This document shows, one piece after another, positions 43,814 to 52,540 of a DNA stretch of 57,844 bases. The DNA is from Soehngenia sp. (GTDB taxonomy: Bacteria > Bacillota > Clostridia > Tissierellales > Tissierellaceae), in assembly GCA_024637045.1 (NCBI GenBank), contig JAGXFX010000008.1, positions 1 to 57,844 on the forward strand, given 5' to 3'. The notes under the pieces are model-generated. The model searched no databases. It was not told where the DNA came from and was given only the letters and a program-made list of their open reading frames with translations. Every line of letters begins with the position of its first letter. Position 1 is the stretch's first letter. Position numbers and translations under genes: made by a program.

Positions 43814-44848
43814 CTACTTTCCACTTTCAACTTGGAAATGTTTCATCAGAATCTCCGCTGTCTTTTCCGGATCAACATTTTCAACCTGAAAAACATAATT
43901 CTTCGGATTATGCTCATACATTGGATCATAATATTCAATCATAAGATCCCTTGCAACTGAAGCATAATCATCCTTCTTGACCCGCTCAATATAGCTGTCA
44001 ATCTTCTCATTGCCAAGACGCTTCCTCAAATAATTCAAAGCTTCAATCAAATCATCATCAGTATCATAAACATAATCAGATACAATATTCTCGACCCTCG
44101 TATCCATTGAAGCCGTAATCTCAACATGAATTCCACCACGAATCTTATCAAAAATATACTCGGGAATAACAGAACGACCAATTCTCTTGCTTTCACCTTC
44201 AGTAAAGACAAGATTCGTTTTTCTGTCCTTCAACTCATCATAAAGCAAGGATTCAAACATCTTCTGAGTATTGGGATCACCAAGACCAACAGCTCCAAGA
44301 GTGGATCCCCTGTGATTAGCACAGCCTTCAAGGTCAAGAACATCAGCACCTTTTGCTTTCAATGATTCAAGAACCTGGGTCTTGCCAGTTCCGGTATTTC
44401 CGTAAAGTACAATCAGTTCAACTTCCTTTGCTACTTCTGGTAATCTTTCAAGAACATACGCCCTGTAGCTCTTGTATCCACCCTCAAGTTTTAATGCACT
44501 TATCTTAAGGCTCTTAAGAAAAGCCACAATACTCCCACTTCTGAAGCCTCCCCTGGCGCAGAAGAACACCAGATGCTGGTGCTTCTTGTTGATTTCAAGG
44601 AGAGTCTTAAACATTTCAGGCAACCTCTTTGACACAGCTTCAACACCCAGCATCTTTGCCTCGTCCACGGACTGCTGCTTATATGCAGTACCCACAATCT
44701 CCCTTTCCTCATTGGAGAAGAGGGGAACATTTATCGCACCAGGAATTGTCTCCTGGGCATATTCCTTTGGAGTTCGTACATCTATAAGAACGTAATCATC
44801 ACTTTTTAGTTTTTCTTCCAGCTCACTGTATTTTATATCAGGATACAT
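43814..44848 (-). CDS. mnmH: tRNA 2-selenouridine synthase
   Basis: A 344-residue protein with an N-terminal rhodanese domain whose catalytic Cys97 lies in 'VFFCARGGFRSGS', and a C-terminal P-loop domain with Walker A GNTGTGKT (150-157). This is the SelU/MnmH architecture that converts 2-thiouridine at the wobble position of tRNA to 2-selenouridine using selenophosphate. It supports active selenium metabolism alongside the Sec-glutaredoxin gene. ATG 44848 follows GAGGT by five bases. It is monocistronic and divergent from the DUF1893 gene. Confidence 0.93.
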   Translation of the reverse strand: MYPDIKYSELEEKLKSDDYVLIDVRTPKEYAQETIPGAINVPLFSNEEREIVGTAYKQQSVDEAKMLGVEAVSKRLPEMFKTLLEINKKHQHLVFFCARGGFRSGSIVAFLKSLKISALKLEGGYKSYRAYVLERLPEVAKEVELIVLYGNTGTGKTQVLESLKAKGADVLDLEGCANHRGSTLGAVGLGDPNTQKMFESLLYDELKDRKTNLVFTEGESKRIGRSVIPEYIFDKIRGGIHVEITASMDTRVENIVSDYVYDTDDDLIEALNYLRKRLGNEKIDSYIERVKKDDYASVARDLMIEYYDPMYEHNPKNYVFQVENVDPEKTAEILMKHFQVESGK

Positions 44849-44894
44849 AATCTACCTCATTTTCTTCATTTTTATGTAAGTTTTCTACTCTAAT

Positions 44895-44922
44895 ATTATA
44901 TACTTAATTCCCTATTAGTAAA
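44895..44922 (-). promoter_or_regulatory. Promoter of mnmH
   Basis: On the minus strand TTTACT, 16-bp spacer, TATAAT, about 45 bases before the ATG. Confidence 0.55.
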
Positions 44923-45000
44923 GTATATTGGGGAAAACTGTTTGATTTTTACCTCCCTTGATGTAGAATATATGGAGAACATAATGGAGGAGATGACAAA

Positions 45001-45432
45001 GTGGAAGGAATAATTAAAGCAAAAGAATATATGGATTCGAATAACCTTAAAATGGTTGTATATAATAATGAAAAAGTAGTGGCACAATCAATAGACAGAG
45101 GTATAAAACCTGTTTATGATGTTTATACAAAAGATTTTGAAAGTCTAAAGGGAGCATTTATAGCAGACAGAATAACTGGAAAAGCAGCGGCAATGCTGCT
45201 TGCAGATGGCAAGATAGCAGGAATCTATACAGATCTGATATCAGATCCAGCTATGGAGATATTTCAGTCAAAAGGTGTAAATTTTGAATATGGTAAAAAA
45301 GTAAAAAATATACTGAATAGAGATCTGGATGGAATGTGTCCAATTGAAACCATATCAAGAAATGTCAGCAATGTAGATGAATTGATTGAAGGAATAAAGG
45401 CATTCTTCCTTATAGTTGGAATGAAAAAATAG
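45001..45432 (+). CDS. DUF1893 protein
   Basis: A 143-residue protein of the DUF1893 family, related in fold to cytidine deaminases: 'LKMVVYNNEKVVAQSIDRGIKPVYDVY', 'LKGAFIADRITGKAAAMLLADGKIAGIYTDLIS', 'NRDLDGMCPIE'. The zinc-site Cys/His pattern of true deaminases is not evident apart from one Cys (DGMCPIE), so catalysis is uncertain. The start is GTG 45001 after TGGAGGAG. It is 16 bases before the EamA transporter gene, so the two are probably co-transcribed. Confidence 0.85.
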   Translation: MEGIIKAKEYMDSNNLKMVVYNNEKVVAQSIDRGIKPVYDVYTKDFESLKGAFIADRITGKAAAMLLADGKIAGIYTDLISDPAMEIFQSKGVNFEYGKKVKNILNRDLDGMCPIETISRNVSNVDELIEGIKAFFLIVGMKK

Positions 45433-45448
45433 CAAGGACGGTTTATAA

Positions 45449-46321
45449 ATGAACAAGGACAGATTAAGATCCATATTATATATAGTTATTGCTGCAACAC
45501 TCTTAAGTACCGGAGGTGTAATAATCAAGTTTATTGACCTGCCTCCAATGACCATAGCAGGAGGGCGTGCAATATTTTCAACTGCAGTCGTATGGCTGTA
45601 TGTAAGAAAACCTAAGTTTACATTTTCAAAGGCACAGGTCTCAGGTGCCCTGTGTTATTCGGCAATGATAATTGGCTTTGTTATTGCGAATAAATTGACT
45701 ACGGCAGCAAATGCAATAATCCTTCAGTTTACAGCCCCAATTTGGGTGGCTATTCTGAGTGTATGGATATTGAAGGAAAGAATAAGATGGTATGATACTG
45801 CAGCAATATTTTCAGTGGCAATAGGAATGGCCCTGTTCTTCATGGATGATGTATCAGGAGGAAACTGGACAGGCAATATGGTTGCAATCGGAAGTGGGAT
45901 TGCCCTTGCAGGCGTAACCATTTCACTGAGATTCCAAAAGAATGAAAAACCGGTGGAGACAACACTTCTGGGTCATATGATTACAGCGGTTGTTGGAATT
46001 CCATTTCTGATCGGACTGTCTTATACAACTGGAGATGTAGTCGGTTTGTTCGTCCTTGGAACGTTTCAGGTAGGGATAGCTTATATTTTCTATTCACTTG
46101 CAGTAAAGTACCTTACAGCTCTGGAAGCGATTCTTATCATGTTCCTTGAACCGATCCTTAATCCAATCTGGGTTTTTCTGATTGCAGGTGAAAGACCGGG
46201 AGCAATTTCCCTTCTGGGAGGGGTAATTGTGCTTGGAACTGTCATTGCTAGAAGCCTCCTAGCCAACAGAATGAATCAAATAGAAGTCCGTAAATCCGTC
46301 AACCATCAAATCGAAGGATAA
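45449..46321 (+). CDS. EamA-family (DMT) transporter
   Basis: A 290-residue protein with ten predicted helices in two EamA repeats: 'ATLLSTGGVIIKFIDLPPMTIAGGRAIFS' opens the first, and the second ends 'ALEAILIMFLEPILNPIWVFLIAGERPG', the classic DMT motif. It is probably a metabolite exporter of unknown substrate. The tail is basic and cytosolic. Confidence 0.9.
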   Translation: MNKDRLRSILYIVIAATLLSTGGVIIKFIDLPPMTIAGGRAIFSTAVVWLYVRKPKFTFSKAQVSGALCYSAMIIGFVIANKLTTAANAIILQFTAPIWVAILSVWILKERIRWYDTAAIFSVAIGMALFFMDDVSGGNWTGNMVAIGSGIALAGVTISLRFQKNEKPVETTLLGHMITAVVGIPFLIGLSYTTGDVVGLFVLGTFQVGIAYIFYSLAVKYLTALEAILIMFLEPILNPIWVFLIAGERPGAISLLGGVIVLGTVIARSLLANRMNQIEVRKSVNHQIEG

Positions 46322-46386
46322 TTTATTTATTATCACATAAAATTAAAAAAAAATCCAAATAAAACCAATATAAAACTCTGGGACGG

Positions 46387-46416
46387 TTTACAACAGCCAT
46401 CACCGGGTATTATAAT
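46387..46416 (+). promoter_or_regulatory. Strong promoter of the Tad pilus operon
   Basis: TTTACA (46387-46392), 18-bp spacer, perfect TATAAT (46411-46416). Transcription would start near 46423, about 225 nt before the pilin start codon. No gene lies between 46322 and 46649. Confidence 0.75.
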
Positions 46417-46422
46417 ACCAAG

Positions 46423-46646
46423 TAATAATACTATTTTATTTGGGGGCCTTGATCTATTAAGATTATTTGGACGTCTTCTTAATGGGGAGCCAGTGACGTA
46501 ACCGACCGGGACAGGAATTTGTGACGGTCTTTTTAAGACCTAAAAACTTTAGTGGGGTGGTTGGATGAAGTGAACGGTAAGGAAGGAATGGAATTGTACG
46601 TAGAAGATAAACTGAAGCCGGAGAGAGTACATGAAAAGGAGGAAAA
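46423..46646 (+). ncRNA. Long structured 5' leader of the flp/tad operon (candidate cis-regulatory RNA)
   Basis: The untranslated leader can form TTAAGA/TCTTAA (46457-46462 with 46477-46482). It also has two competing hairpins: GACCG (46504-46508) with CGGTC (46525-46529), and GGTCTT (46526-46531) with AAGACC (46535-46540). They share 46526-46529 and so exclude each other, as in switches. Conserved cores of c-di-GMP-I/II, SAM, cobalamin and TPP riboswitches were looked for by eye and not found. No terminator T-run follows, so any control might act on translation or mRNA stability. The regulatory role is inferred. Confidence 0.4.
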
Positions 46647-46649
46647 ATG

Positions 46650-46826
46650 ATGATGAATCTTATGATGAGACTTTGGAAGGATGAAGAAGGACAGGGAATG
46701 GTAGAGTATGGGTTGATAATTGCATTAATTTCCATAGCTTTAATTATAATACTAGGATTGATGTCTGGTAGCTTAAGTGATATTTTCCAAGACGTTATAG
46801 ATGCATTGGATGGAGCTGGCGCATAA
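46650..46826 (+). CDS. flp: Flp-type type IVb pilin 1
   Basis: A 58-residue prepilin: short charged leader MNLMMRLWKDEEGQ then GMVEYGLIIALISIALIIILGLM, a hydrophobic N-terminal helix with the Flp-diagnostic Glu-Tyr pair at positions 5/6 after the cleavage Gly region. The C-terminus is small ('DVIDALDGAGA'). It would be cleaved by the prepilin peptidase encoded 280 bp downstream and assembled into the pilus. Three ATGs in a row (46647/46650/46653) follow AAGGAGG; the middle one has the best spacing. Confidence 0.9.
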   Translation: MMNLMMRLWKDEEGQGMVEYGLIIALISIALIIILGLMSGSLSDIFQDVIDALDGAGA

Positions 46827-46870
46827 AAGTTAGGAGTATAATGCAGTTATGAAATTGATTTTTTTGGGGT

Positions 46871-46892
46871 GCCTACCCCAAAAGGGGTAGGC
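46871..46892 (+). promoter_or_regulatory. Intercistronic hairpin between the two pilin genes
   Basis: Perfect 9-bp stem GCCTACCCC/GGGGTAGGC with loop AAAA, preceded (not followed) by a T run, 25 bases before the next ATG. It probably acts as a 3' stabiliser or partial terminator that keeps pilin 1 mRNA above downstream mRNA. Confidence 0.6.
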
Positions 46893-46917
46893 CACATCCT
46901 GTTAAGGAGGAAGTATA

Positions 46918-47085
46918 ATGAAAGACTTCTTATGTCAATTGTATAGTGATGAGAAAGGTCAAGGATTAACTGAATATAGCTTAATAATATCACTTGTGAT
47001 TCTAGGTGTAATTGTTGTGATTACTAATTTTAGGAATGAATTGAAATCAATGTTCGAGAATGATATTGTCAATAAGTTACCTTAA
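46918..47085 (+). CDS. Flp-type pilin 2 / pilin-like protein
   Basis: A 55-residue prepilin-like protein: MKDFLCQLYSDEKGQ, then GLTEYSLIISLVILGVIVVI, with the same Gly-x-x-Glu-Tyr signature, and a charged C-terminus 'FENDIVNKLP'. It is too short for most gene finders. AAGGAGGAAG lies six bases upstream. It differs from pilin 1 by a Cys in the leader and a more polar tail; it may be a minor pilin. The overall match to Flp is clear. Confidence 0.85.
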   Translation: MKDFLCQLYSDEKGQGLTEYSLIISLVILGVIVVITNFRNELKSMFENDIVNKLP

Positions 47086-47109
47086 CTGTTTTTTACTGGA
47101 GACATGGCT

Positions 47110-47661
47110 ATGCTATTTGTGCAAAATGAGATTATATTATCACTTTTACTGATAATATCAGCATACTTTGATATTACTAAGAAAAAGATCCCCAATTTTA
47201 TTACATTTCCAGTAATACTTTGGGGTTTGTTAACATATACGATATTTGATGGATTTACTGGATTTAAGTTCAGCGGCTTTGGATTTCTGGTTGGATTGTC
47301 AGTTTTCCTGATTCCATTTATTCTTGGAGGAATGGGTGGAGGAGATGTAAAACTGATGGCTGCAATCGGTGCTTTAAAGGGTTGGAGATTTGTTCTTTAC
47401 ACCACAATTTATACAGGACTTGCAGGAGGAGTTATTGTAATAATAATCCTGATCAAAGAAAAGAAGCTAGGGATAACATTAAAGAGAGTCATCGCAATTA
47501 TATTAAAACCTATATTTTTTATTCTTACATTAACATTCAACAACGATCTACTAAAAAGAGTAGATAATTGGCTTCTTAAGACCCAGGTTGACTGGGAGAA
47601 GAGATATATTCCTTATGGAGTGGCCATAGGGATTGGAGCAGTATTAGCATATTTTATATGA
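47110..47661 (+). CDS. tadV: Prepilin peptidase (TadV/CpaA, A24 family)
   Basis: A 183-residue membrane protease. It has the A24 aspartates in 'ISAYFDITKKKIPNFI' (first Asp) and 'GGMGGGDVKLMAAIGALKGW' (GxGD motif, second Asp), with about four to five helices plus a C-terminal hydrophobic segment. It would cleave the two Flp prepilins and the TadE/G pseudopilins. ATG 47110 was chosen because GGAG lies eight bases upstream; ATG 47104 is only two bases from that site. Confidence 0.9.
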   Translation: MLFVQNEIILSLLLIISAYFDITKKKIPNFITFPVILWGLLTYTIFDGFTGFKFSGFGFLVGLSVFLIPFILGGMGGGDVKLMAAIGALKGWRFVLYTTIYTGLAGGVIVIIILIKEKKLGITLKRVIAIILKPIFFILTLTFNNDLLKRVDNWLLKTQVDWEKRYIPYGVAIGIGAVLAYFI

Positions 47662-47671
47662 GGTGAAGAAT

Positions 47672-48070
47672 ATGTTCCGGGTTTTTAGTTTAAGAAAAAA
47701 TGAGAAAGGTCAATCGGCGGTTGAGTTTGCTCTGATATTGCCAGTACTACTGATTCTAATTCTGGGAATGATAGAATTTGGTTGGTTGCTCAATGGACAG
47801 ATAACCCTTAATAGTGCAGCAAGGGAAGGTGCGAGAGTTGGTGCTGTTGTAACCACTAACAGGCAAGAAAAAATTGATCAAGCAGTAGAAGAGACTGCTG
47901 ATCTTAGTGGTTTAACAATAGTGAGTTCTCCATATACTTTGGAAAATGATCCTGTTATTAATAAATATAATGTTGTCGTAACTGTTAACGGTCGAATGAC
48001 TCCAATAATTGGAATTTTTGTATCAGGTGATGTTGAGATGGATTCAGTTGCTAGAATGAGAAGGGAGTAA
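47672..48070 (+). CDS. tadE: TadE-like pseudopilin
   Basis: A 132-residue protein with the TadE motif 'EKGQSAVEFALILPVLLILILGMIEFGWLLNGQ', a cleavable or anchoring N-terminal helix with conserved Glu, followed by 'NSAAREGARVGA', diagnostic of TadE/TadF/RcpL pseudopilins. It probably primes or stabilises pilus assembly. ATG 47672 follows GAGGTG; the in-frame GTG 47663 overlaps the site. It is followed directly by the TadG-like gene. Confidence 0.88.
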   Translation: MFRVFSLRKNEKGQSAVEFALILPVLLILILGMIEFGWLLNGQITLNSAAREGARVGAVVTTNRQEKIDQAVEETADLSGLTIVSSPYTLENDPVINKYNVVVTVNGRMTPIIGIFVSGDVEMDSVARMRRE

Positions 48071-48079
48071 GTGAGTAAT

Positions 48080-49201
48080 ATGAAAGCAAAAAAGATATTC
48101 ACAAACTCAAGAAGAGGTGCTGTATTACCACTGGTTGCTTTAGTGATGGTTTTTGTGCTATTCGGATTTGCAGCTATTGTTGTTGATGCAGGAATGCTCT
48201 ACGGAGAAAGAAGGAATATGGTAACTGCTGCAGACGCTGGTGCGTTGGCAGGAGCGCAGGTTATGTCCGAGGCTCTTGGAACACCTGGATATAATACTGC
48301 AAAAACAGAAGCAGAAGAAGATGCTGTGAGACTTGCAATACTCAATGGTATTGAAGAGGAAGACGATATTGAGGTTATAATCGGGTACGATTCAGAATTT
48401 GACAGAGACACAATTAGAGTTAGAGTCAAGAATAATAATGATCTTGTATTTGCTAGAATATTGGGGTTCAATGATACTGATGTAGCTGCCGAAGCTGTAG
48501 CATCCTGGGGATATATAACTAAGCTTGAGGGAGGAGATATAATTCCAGTATTTACAAAGGACAGTGATTATCAGGAGAGCTCAATAACTTATCTTCACTC
48601 AGGAAAGTTTGTTGGAAATGATGGAGATATAATAAATGGTAACTGGGGACTACTTGATATATTCCCCAATACGAGCATGATAGGGGAGGCTTTGGCTGGA
48701 GAATTGGTTGGTGAGAGTCTTGAACTGGACTGGATACTTGATAATCAGACTGGTTTAAATGTAGGTAATGTTAACAACCCAATAGAGGATAGAATGCAGG
48801 TAGCTGATACTTTGGAGAATAGGGAAGATAGAGAAAAATTTATGCGCGGGTTGGTACCTGTAATTGAATGGAATGAAATCACTAAACATGGAAGTCAGTT
48901 GAAGCTTCCAATCAAACATTTTGCCGTTTTTGAAATCTATGATGTAATAATTAAGGAAGGCAACAATAACAATAAACCAAGTGAAGGATCAAAATATGCA
49001 CTCTACGATGAACCAGACTACACGAGTGATGGAGATGCCAAAGAATATGAACCGGTAGGTGGACTAGATCTTGAAAAATCATCAATACTTGGCAAATTTA
49101 CGGGCGATATTGTTGAAGTAAGAGCTATTTTGGACCCAGATGATCAGACAAATCCTTCTCCAGGTACAGATACCGCAAAGTATTTCAAGTTAATAAAATA
49201 A
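48080..49201 (+). CDS. tadG: TadG-like protein (putative Flp pilus-assembly TadE/G-like)
   Basis: A 373-residue protein. The N-terminal helix carries 'SRRGAVLPLVALVMVFVLFGFAAIVVDAGMLYGERRNMVTAADAGALAGA', split over the membrane segment and the Ala-rich stretch typical of TadG. The remaining 300 residues are an external, acidic, beta-rich domain with 'SITYLHSGKFVGNDG' and a Pro/Ser tail, and no vWA domain. The exact start is uncertain (GTG 48071 or ATG 48080) because spacing to GGGAG is poor for both. Confidence 0.85.
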   Translation: MKAKKIFTNSRRGAVLPLVALVMVFVLFGFAAIVVDAGMLYGERRNMVTAADAGALAGAQVMSEALGTPGYNTAKTEAEEDAVRLAILNGIEEEDDIEVIIGYDSEFDRDTIRVRVKNNNDLVFARILGFNDTDVAAEAVASWGYITKLEGGDIIPVFTKDSDYQESSITYLHSGKFVGNDGDIINGNWGLLDIFPNTSMIGEALAGELVGESLELDWILDNQTGLNVGNVNNPIEDRMQVADTLENREDREKFMRGLVPVIEWNEITKHGSQLKLPIKHFAVFEIYDVIIKEGNNNNKPSEGSKYALYDEPDYTSDGDAKEYEPVGGLDLEKSSILGKFTGDIVEVRAILDPDDQTNPSPGTDTAKYFKLIK

Positions 49202-49222
49202 TATCAGAAAGAGGTGCAGTCT

Positions 49223-49972
49223 ATGAAGGTGAACAAAAAAATACTCCTGATTGGGGTACTACTAGGCATTATCACAATATTTTTCTTGAACAGGTATATT
49301 CAGTCTCTCAGGGTCGATCCTGAGGAGGTGGCTGCAACCTCTTATTCTGATGTGGTTACAGCCATCACTGCAATACCTGAGCATATCAGGATTACTGAGG
49401 AGATGGTACAGATTTCATCAATTCCAGCCGAAGGAGTACATCCTGATGCGGTAACTGATTTGGAATTGGTTGTGGGAGCAATAACCAGAACTGAAATAAT
49501 CTCAGGTGAACAGATTCTCTCAGGAAGGATTGTAAATGAAGAATCCGAAGCTGGATTATCCTATTGGCTTCCAGAAAACATGAGGGCAATTTCAATACCA
49601 CTCTCAACGATCAGTGGAGTTTCAAACTTTATCCAAAAGGGTGACAGGGTTGATATACTTGTAACCTACGAAACAAATCTTGAGGAAACTGAGCCACCAG
49701 CAGAAGGTGAAAGAGTTGGTTCAACAACATTTACTCAGTTCCAGAATATGGAAGTATTGGAGCTGGGAAGCAGAAAGGCTCCAACAGCTGAGGAAAGCTA
49801 CGAGCAACCTGGATCAATAACACTTCTGGCAACCCCTGAAGAAGCTGAAATGCTTGCATGGGTTACACTGAACGGAAGCATTCACATGACTTTGAGAAAT
49901 CCAGTTGACAATCAGATCAACGAACTTGAACACTACGGGATAGACAATTTTGAGACATTTAGAGTGAGGTGA
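49223..49972 (+). CDS. cpaB: CpaB/RcpC-type pilus assembly protein with SAF domain
   Basis: A 249-residue protein. An N-terminal membrane anchor ('ILLIGVLLGIITIFFLNRYI') is followed by an SAF domain ('VVTAITAIPEHIRITEEMVQISSIP', 'ISGEQILSGRI') and the RcpC/CpaB domain ('MRAISIPLSTISGVSNFIQKGDRVDILVTYE', 'TLLATPEEAEMLAWVTLNGSIHMTLRNP'). In diderms CpaB helps seat the secretin; its presence without a secretin suggests a wall-related role here. ATG 49223 follows AGAGGTG. Confidence 0.9.
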   Translation: MKVNKKILLIGVLLGIITIFFLNRYIQSLRVDPEEVAATSYSDVVTAITAIPEHIRITEEMVQISSIPAEGVHPDAVTDLELVVGAITRTEIISGEQILSGRIVNEESEAGLSYWLPENMRAISIPLSTISGVSNFIQKGDRVDILVTYETNLEETEPPAEGERVGSTTFTQFQNMEVLELGSRKAPTAEESYEQPGSITLLATPEEAEMLAWVTLNGSIHMTLRNPVDNQINELEHYGIDNFETFRVR

Positions 49973-49977
49973 TATTC

Positions 49978-51153
49978 TTGGATAAAATAAAGGTACTATT
50001 GATAGAAAAGAGCAGTGATGACAAGGACCTGGTAACGGAAACCCTGGGCAAGGTTGACTATGTCAATCTGGTGGGGGATGCCACTACAACAGAGGAGGCC
50101 AATTACTACATCGGCGAAAAGTATCCCAATATTGTCCTTATTGGAACCAATGTTGATTTCGACAGATATGAGTTTACGGATTTTTTATCCAAAGAGTATC
50201 CTGAAATTGCAGTGGTGCTGGTTGAGAATCAACTTCTTGAGGACACAATGTACAGGGCGATATTTGTCGGCGCAAAGGATGTAATCATCTCCCCGTTTAC
50301 TTCATCCAAGCTTGTGGATTCCATTTACAGGTCCTTTGAACTTGTAAAGGATAAGGAGGTTGTACACAGGGAATCAACTCCAACCAGAAGAAGGAGATCT
50401 TCCAATGGCAATGTGGTGACGGTATTCAGTACCAAGGGAGGTGTTGGAAAAACATTTATTTCAACAAATCTTGCAATTGCACTTTCAAAAGGCAACGATA
50501 AAAGGGTATGCCTGGTGGACCTGGATCTTGACTTTGGGAATACAGTACTGGCACTTAATCTTGTGCCAAGGTTTACCATTATGGATATAGTTGATGATAT
50601 TAGAAACATCGATCAGGATATTATTGAATCCTATCTTATTCCGCATGAGTCAGGGATTAAGGTTCTTCCTGCAAATGCAAAGCCACAGATAAATGAATTT
50701 ATAACAGCGGAACATATTGAAATTATATTGAAGGCATTAAGAGGAGCTTTTGATTATGTAGTTGTTGATATGCCAGCCAGGTTCTACGAACCTGTTAACC
50801 CTGCATTTCAATTTGCAGATGTGCTTCTTATGGTAACGACACCTGAGATTTCAACACTTCGTAATATCAAGGCATCCATTTTGACTCTTCACGAATTGAA
50901 TTTTCCAAAGAACAAGATAAAGATATTATTAAACAGAGCTGACTCATCAAGTCAGATCAAGACAAAGGATGTTGAAAGTACACTGGGTCAGAGCCTGTAT
51001 TCAGTGATTGATGCAGATTACAAGCTGGCAATACAATCCCTTAACAGCGGGACACCAGTAGTGATTTCAAAACCAAGGAGCTCAGTAGGAAAGGGATTCA
51101 ATTCTTTGGCAAAGAAGATCAGCAGTGATTTTGAGGGGAATGGCCGTAATTAG
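49978..51153 (+). CDS. tadZ: TadZ/CpaE-type ParA-like ATPase with receiver-like N-terminus
   Basis: A 391-residue protein. Residues 1-120 resemble a response-regulator receiver ('KVLLIEKSSDDKDLVTETL', 'YPNIVLIGTNVDFD', 'AKDVIISPF') with the phospho-acceptor region altered (GTNVD). Residues about 140-375 form a MinD/ParA ATPase with 'VVTVFSTKGGVGKTFISTNLA' (deviant Walker A) and 'YVVVDMPARF'. TadZ positions the Tad machine at its cell site. The start is TTG 49978, eight bases after GAGG and just past the stop of cpaB. Confidence 0.88.
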   Translation: MDKIKVLLIEKSSDDKDLVTETLGKVDYVNLVGDATTTEEANYYIGEKYPNIVLIGTNVDFDRYEFTDFLSKEYPEIAVVLVENQLLEDTMYRAIFVGAKDVIISPFTSSKLVDSIYRSFELVKDKEVVHRESTPTRRRRSSNGNVVTVFSTKGGVGKTFISTNLAIALSKGNDKRVCLVDLDLDFGNTVLALNLVPRFTIMDIVDDIRNIDQDIIESYLIPHESGIKVLPANAKPQINEFITAEHIEIILKALRGAFDYVVVDMPARFYEPVNPAFQFADVLLMVTTPEISTLRNIKASILTLHELNFPKNKIKILLNRADSSSQIKTKDVESTLGQSLYSVIDADYKLAIQSLNSGTPVVISKPRSSVGKGFNSLAKKISSDFEGNGRN

Positions 51154-51167
51154 CCGGAGGTGATACC

Positions 51168-52538
51168 ATGGGAAACGGTTCCTTTAACTTTAAGAATTTA
51201 AAAAACAACGATGATACGAATATGCATGACCAGGGAACTGGTGAAGTGGTTCTCCGCAAGCGAAAGGAGCTTGAAGAGATTGCCACAGAAGCACTGGGTA
51301 GGGTAATAGAAACAATTTCAGGAACTGTAAATGCAGAAGACAAGCTTTTTAAAAAGCAGGTACTGGATGATACAAACAAGATAATAAATGATATTCTAAT
51401 GGAATCAAAACGGAATCTTTCATTTGGGGACAAGCAAAGAGTTGCTGGTTATATAATGGACGAGGTATTTGGATACGGTCCAATTACACCACTGATTAAC
51501 GACCCAACTGTAACAGAGATTATGGTAAACTCCCCTGAGGATGTATTTGTTGAAAGAAAGGGAAAAATAACAAGAGCTGAGATTAATTTCAGAGACAACA
51601 CCCATATTATGCATACAATTGACAAGATAATTTCTCCCCTTGGAAGAAGGGTAGATGAAAGCTCACCAATGGTAGATGGTAGACTTCCAGACGGATCTCG
51701 TGTGAATGTAATAATTCCACCACTTTCAATCAAGGGACCAACAATCACCATCCGTAAGTTTGCAGTTGAACCCTATACTCTTGAGGACCTGATTACCTTT
51801 GGAACCCTTACAGCTGATATTGCAAAACTGATAAAGGCTTGTGTAAGGGGAAGAATCAATATAATTGTAGCAGGAGGTACTGGTAGTGGTAAGACAACCC
51901 TGCTAAATGTAATATCTAACTTTATTCCAAATACTGAGCGTATTGTAACAATTGAGGATGCGGCAGAGCTTCAGCTTCAGAAGGACCATGTGGTTTCTCT
52001 TGAGAGCAGACCTCCTAACATTGAAGGCAAGGGTCAGGTGGCAATCAGGGAACTTGTAATCAACTCCCTTAGGATGAGACCGGATCGGATAATTGTAGGA
52101 GAGGTAAGAGGCGGAGAAGCGCTGGACATGCTTCAGGCCATGAATACAGGTCATGACGGCTCGATTACAACAATACATGCCAATAGTCCAAGGGATACCC
52201 TTGGAAGACTTGAAACAATGGTAATGATGTCTGGGATGGATCTACCTTCAAGGGCAATTCGTGAACAGGTGTCATCTGCAATCAATCTTATTGTATTCTG
52301 TTCAAGGATGACTGATGGTACAAGAAAGGTAATGAAAATAACTGAGATAGTTGGAATGGAGGCCGATACAATAACCCTCCAGGATTTATATATATTCAAA
52401 CAGGAAGGCTTCGATGAAGGAGGGAATGTTCTTGGCAGACATATGCCAACTGGAATCGTTCCTAAATTCATGGAAAAATTAAAAGCATATGGTGAAACCA
52501 TACCTGCATCTGTTTTCAATACTGACAGGAGGTTATAG
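51168..52538 (+). CDS. tadA: TadA/CpaF-type secretion ATPase
   Basis: A 456-residue hexameric pilus motor ATPase. It has an N-terminal domain with 'FGYGPITPLINDPTVTEIMVN', Walker A GGTGSGKT (about 236-243), Asp box 'TIEDAAELQL', Walker B-like 'RMRPDRIIVGEVRGGEALDMLQAMNTGHDGS' and the His-box 'TTIHANSPRDTLGRLETMV'. It powers pilin export and assembly with TadB and TadC. GGAGGTGA precedes ATG 51168. Confidence 0.95.
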   Translation: MGNGSFNFKNLKNNDDTNMHDQGTGEVVLRKRKELEEIATEALGRVIETISGTVNAEDKLFKKQVLDDTNKIINDILMESKRNLSFGDKQRVAGYIMDEVFGYGPITPLINDPTVTEIMVNSPEDVFVERKGKITRAEINFRDNTHIMHTIDKIISPLGRRVDESSPMVDGRLPDGSRVNVIIPPLSIKGPTITIRKFAVEPYTLEDLITFGTLTADIAKLIKACVRGRINIIVAGGTGSGKTTLLNVISNFIPNTERIVTIEDAAELQLQKDHVVSLESRPPNIEGKGQVAIRELVINSLRMRPDRIIVGEVRGGEALDMLQAMNTGHDGSITTIHANSPRDTLGRLETMVMMSGMDLPSRAIREQVSSAINLIVFCSRMTDGTRKVMKITEIVGMEADTITLQDLYIFKQEGFDEGGNVLGRHMPTGIVPKFMEKLKAYGETIPASVFNTDRRL

Positions 52539-52540
52539 CC

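Noticed and set aside
46423..46646. c-di-GMP-I or -II riboswitch upstream of the pilin gene
   Set aside because: The conserved cores (such as GGCAAACC and ACGCAAAGC) are not present, so only an unassigned structured leader is claimed.
46570..46650. 26-codon GTG frame overlapping the start of pilin 1, possibly a leader peptide
   Set aside because: No ribosome binding site at proper distance and composition driven by the purine-rich Shine-Dalgarno region; not separable from chance.
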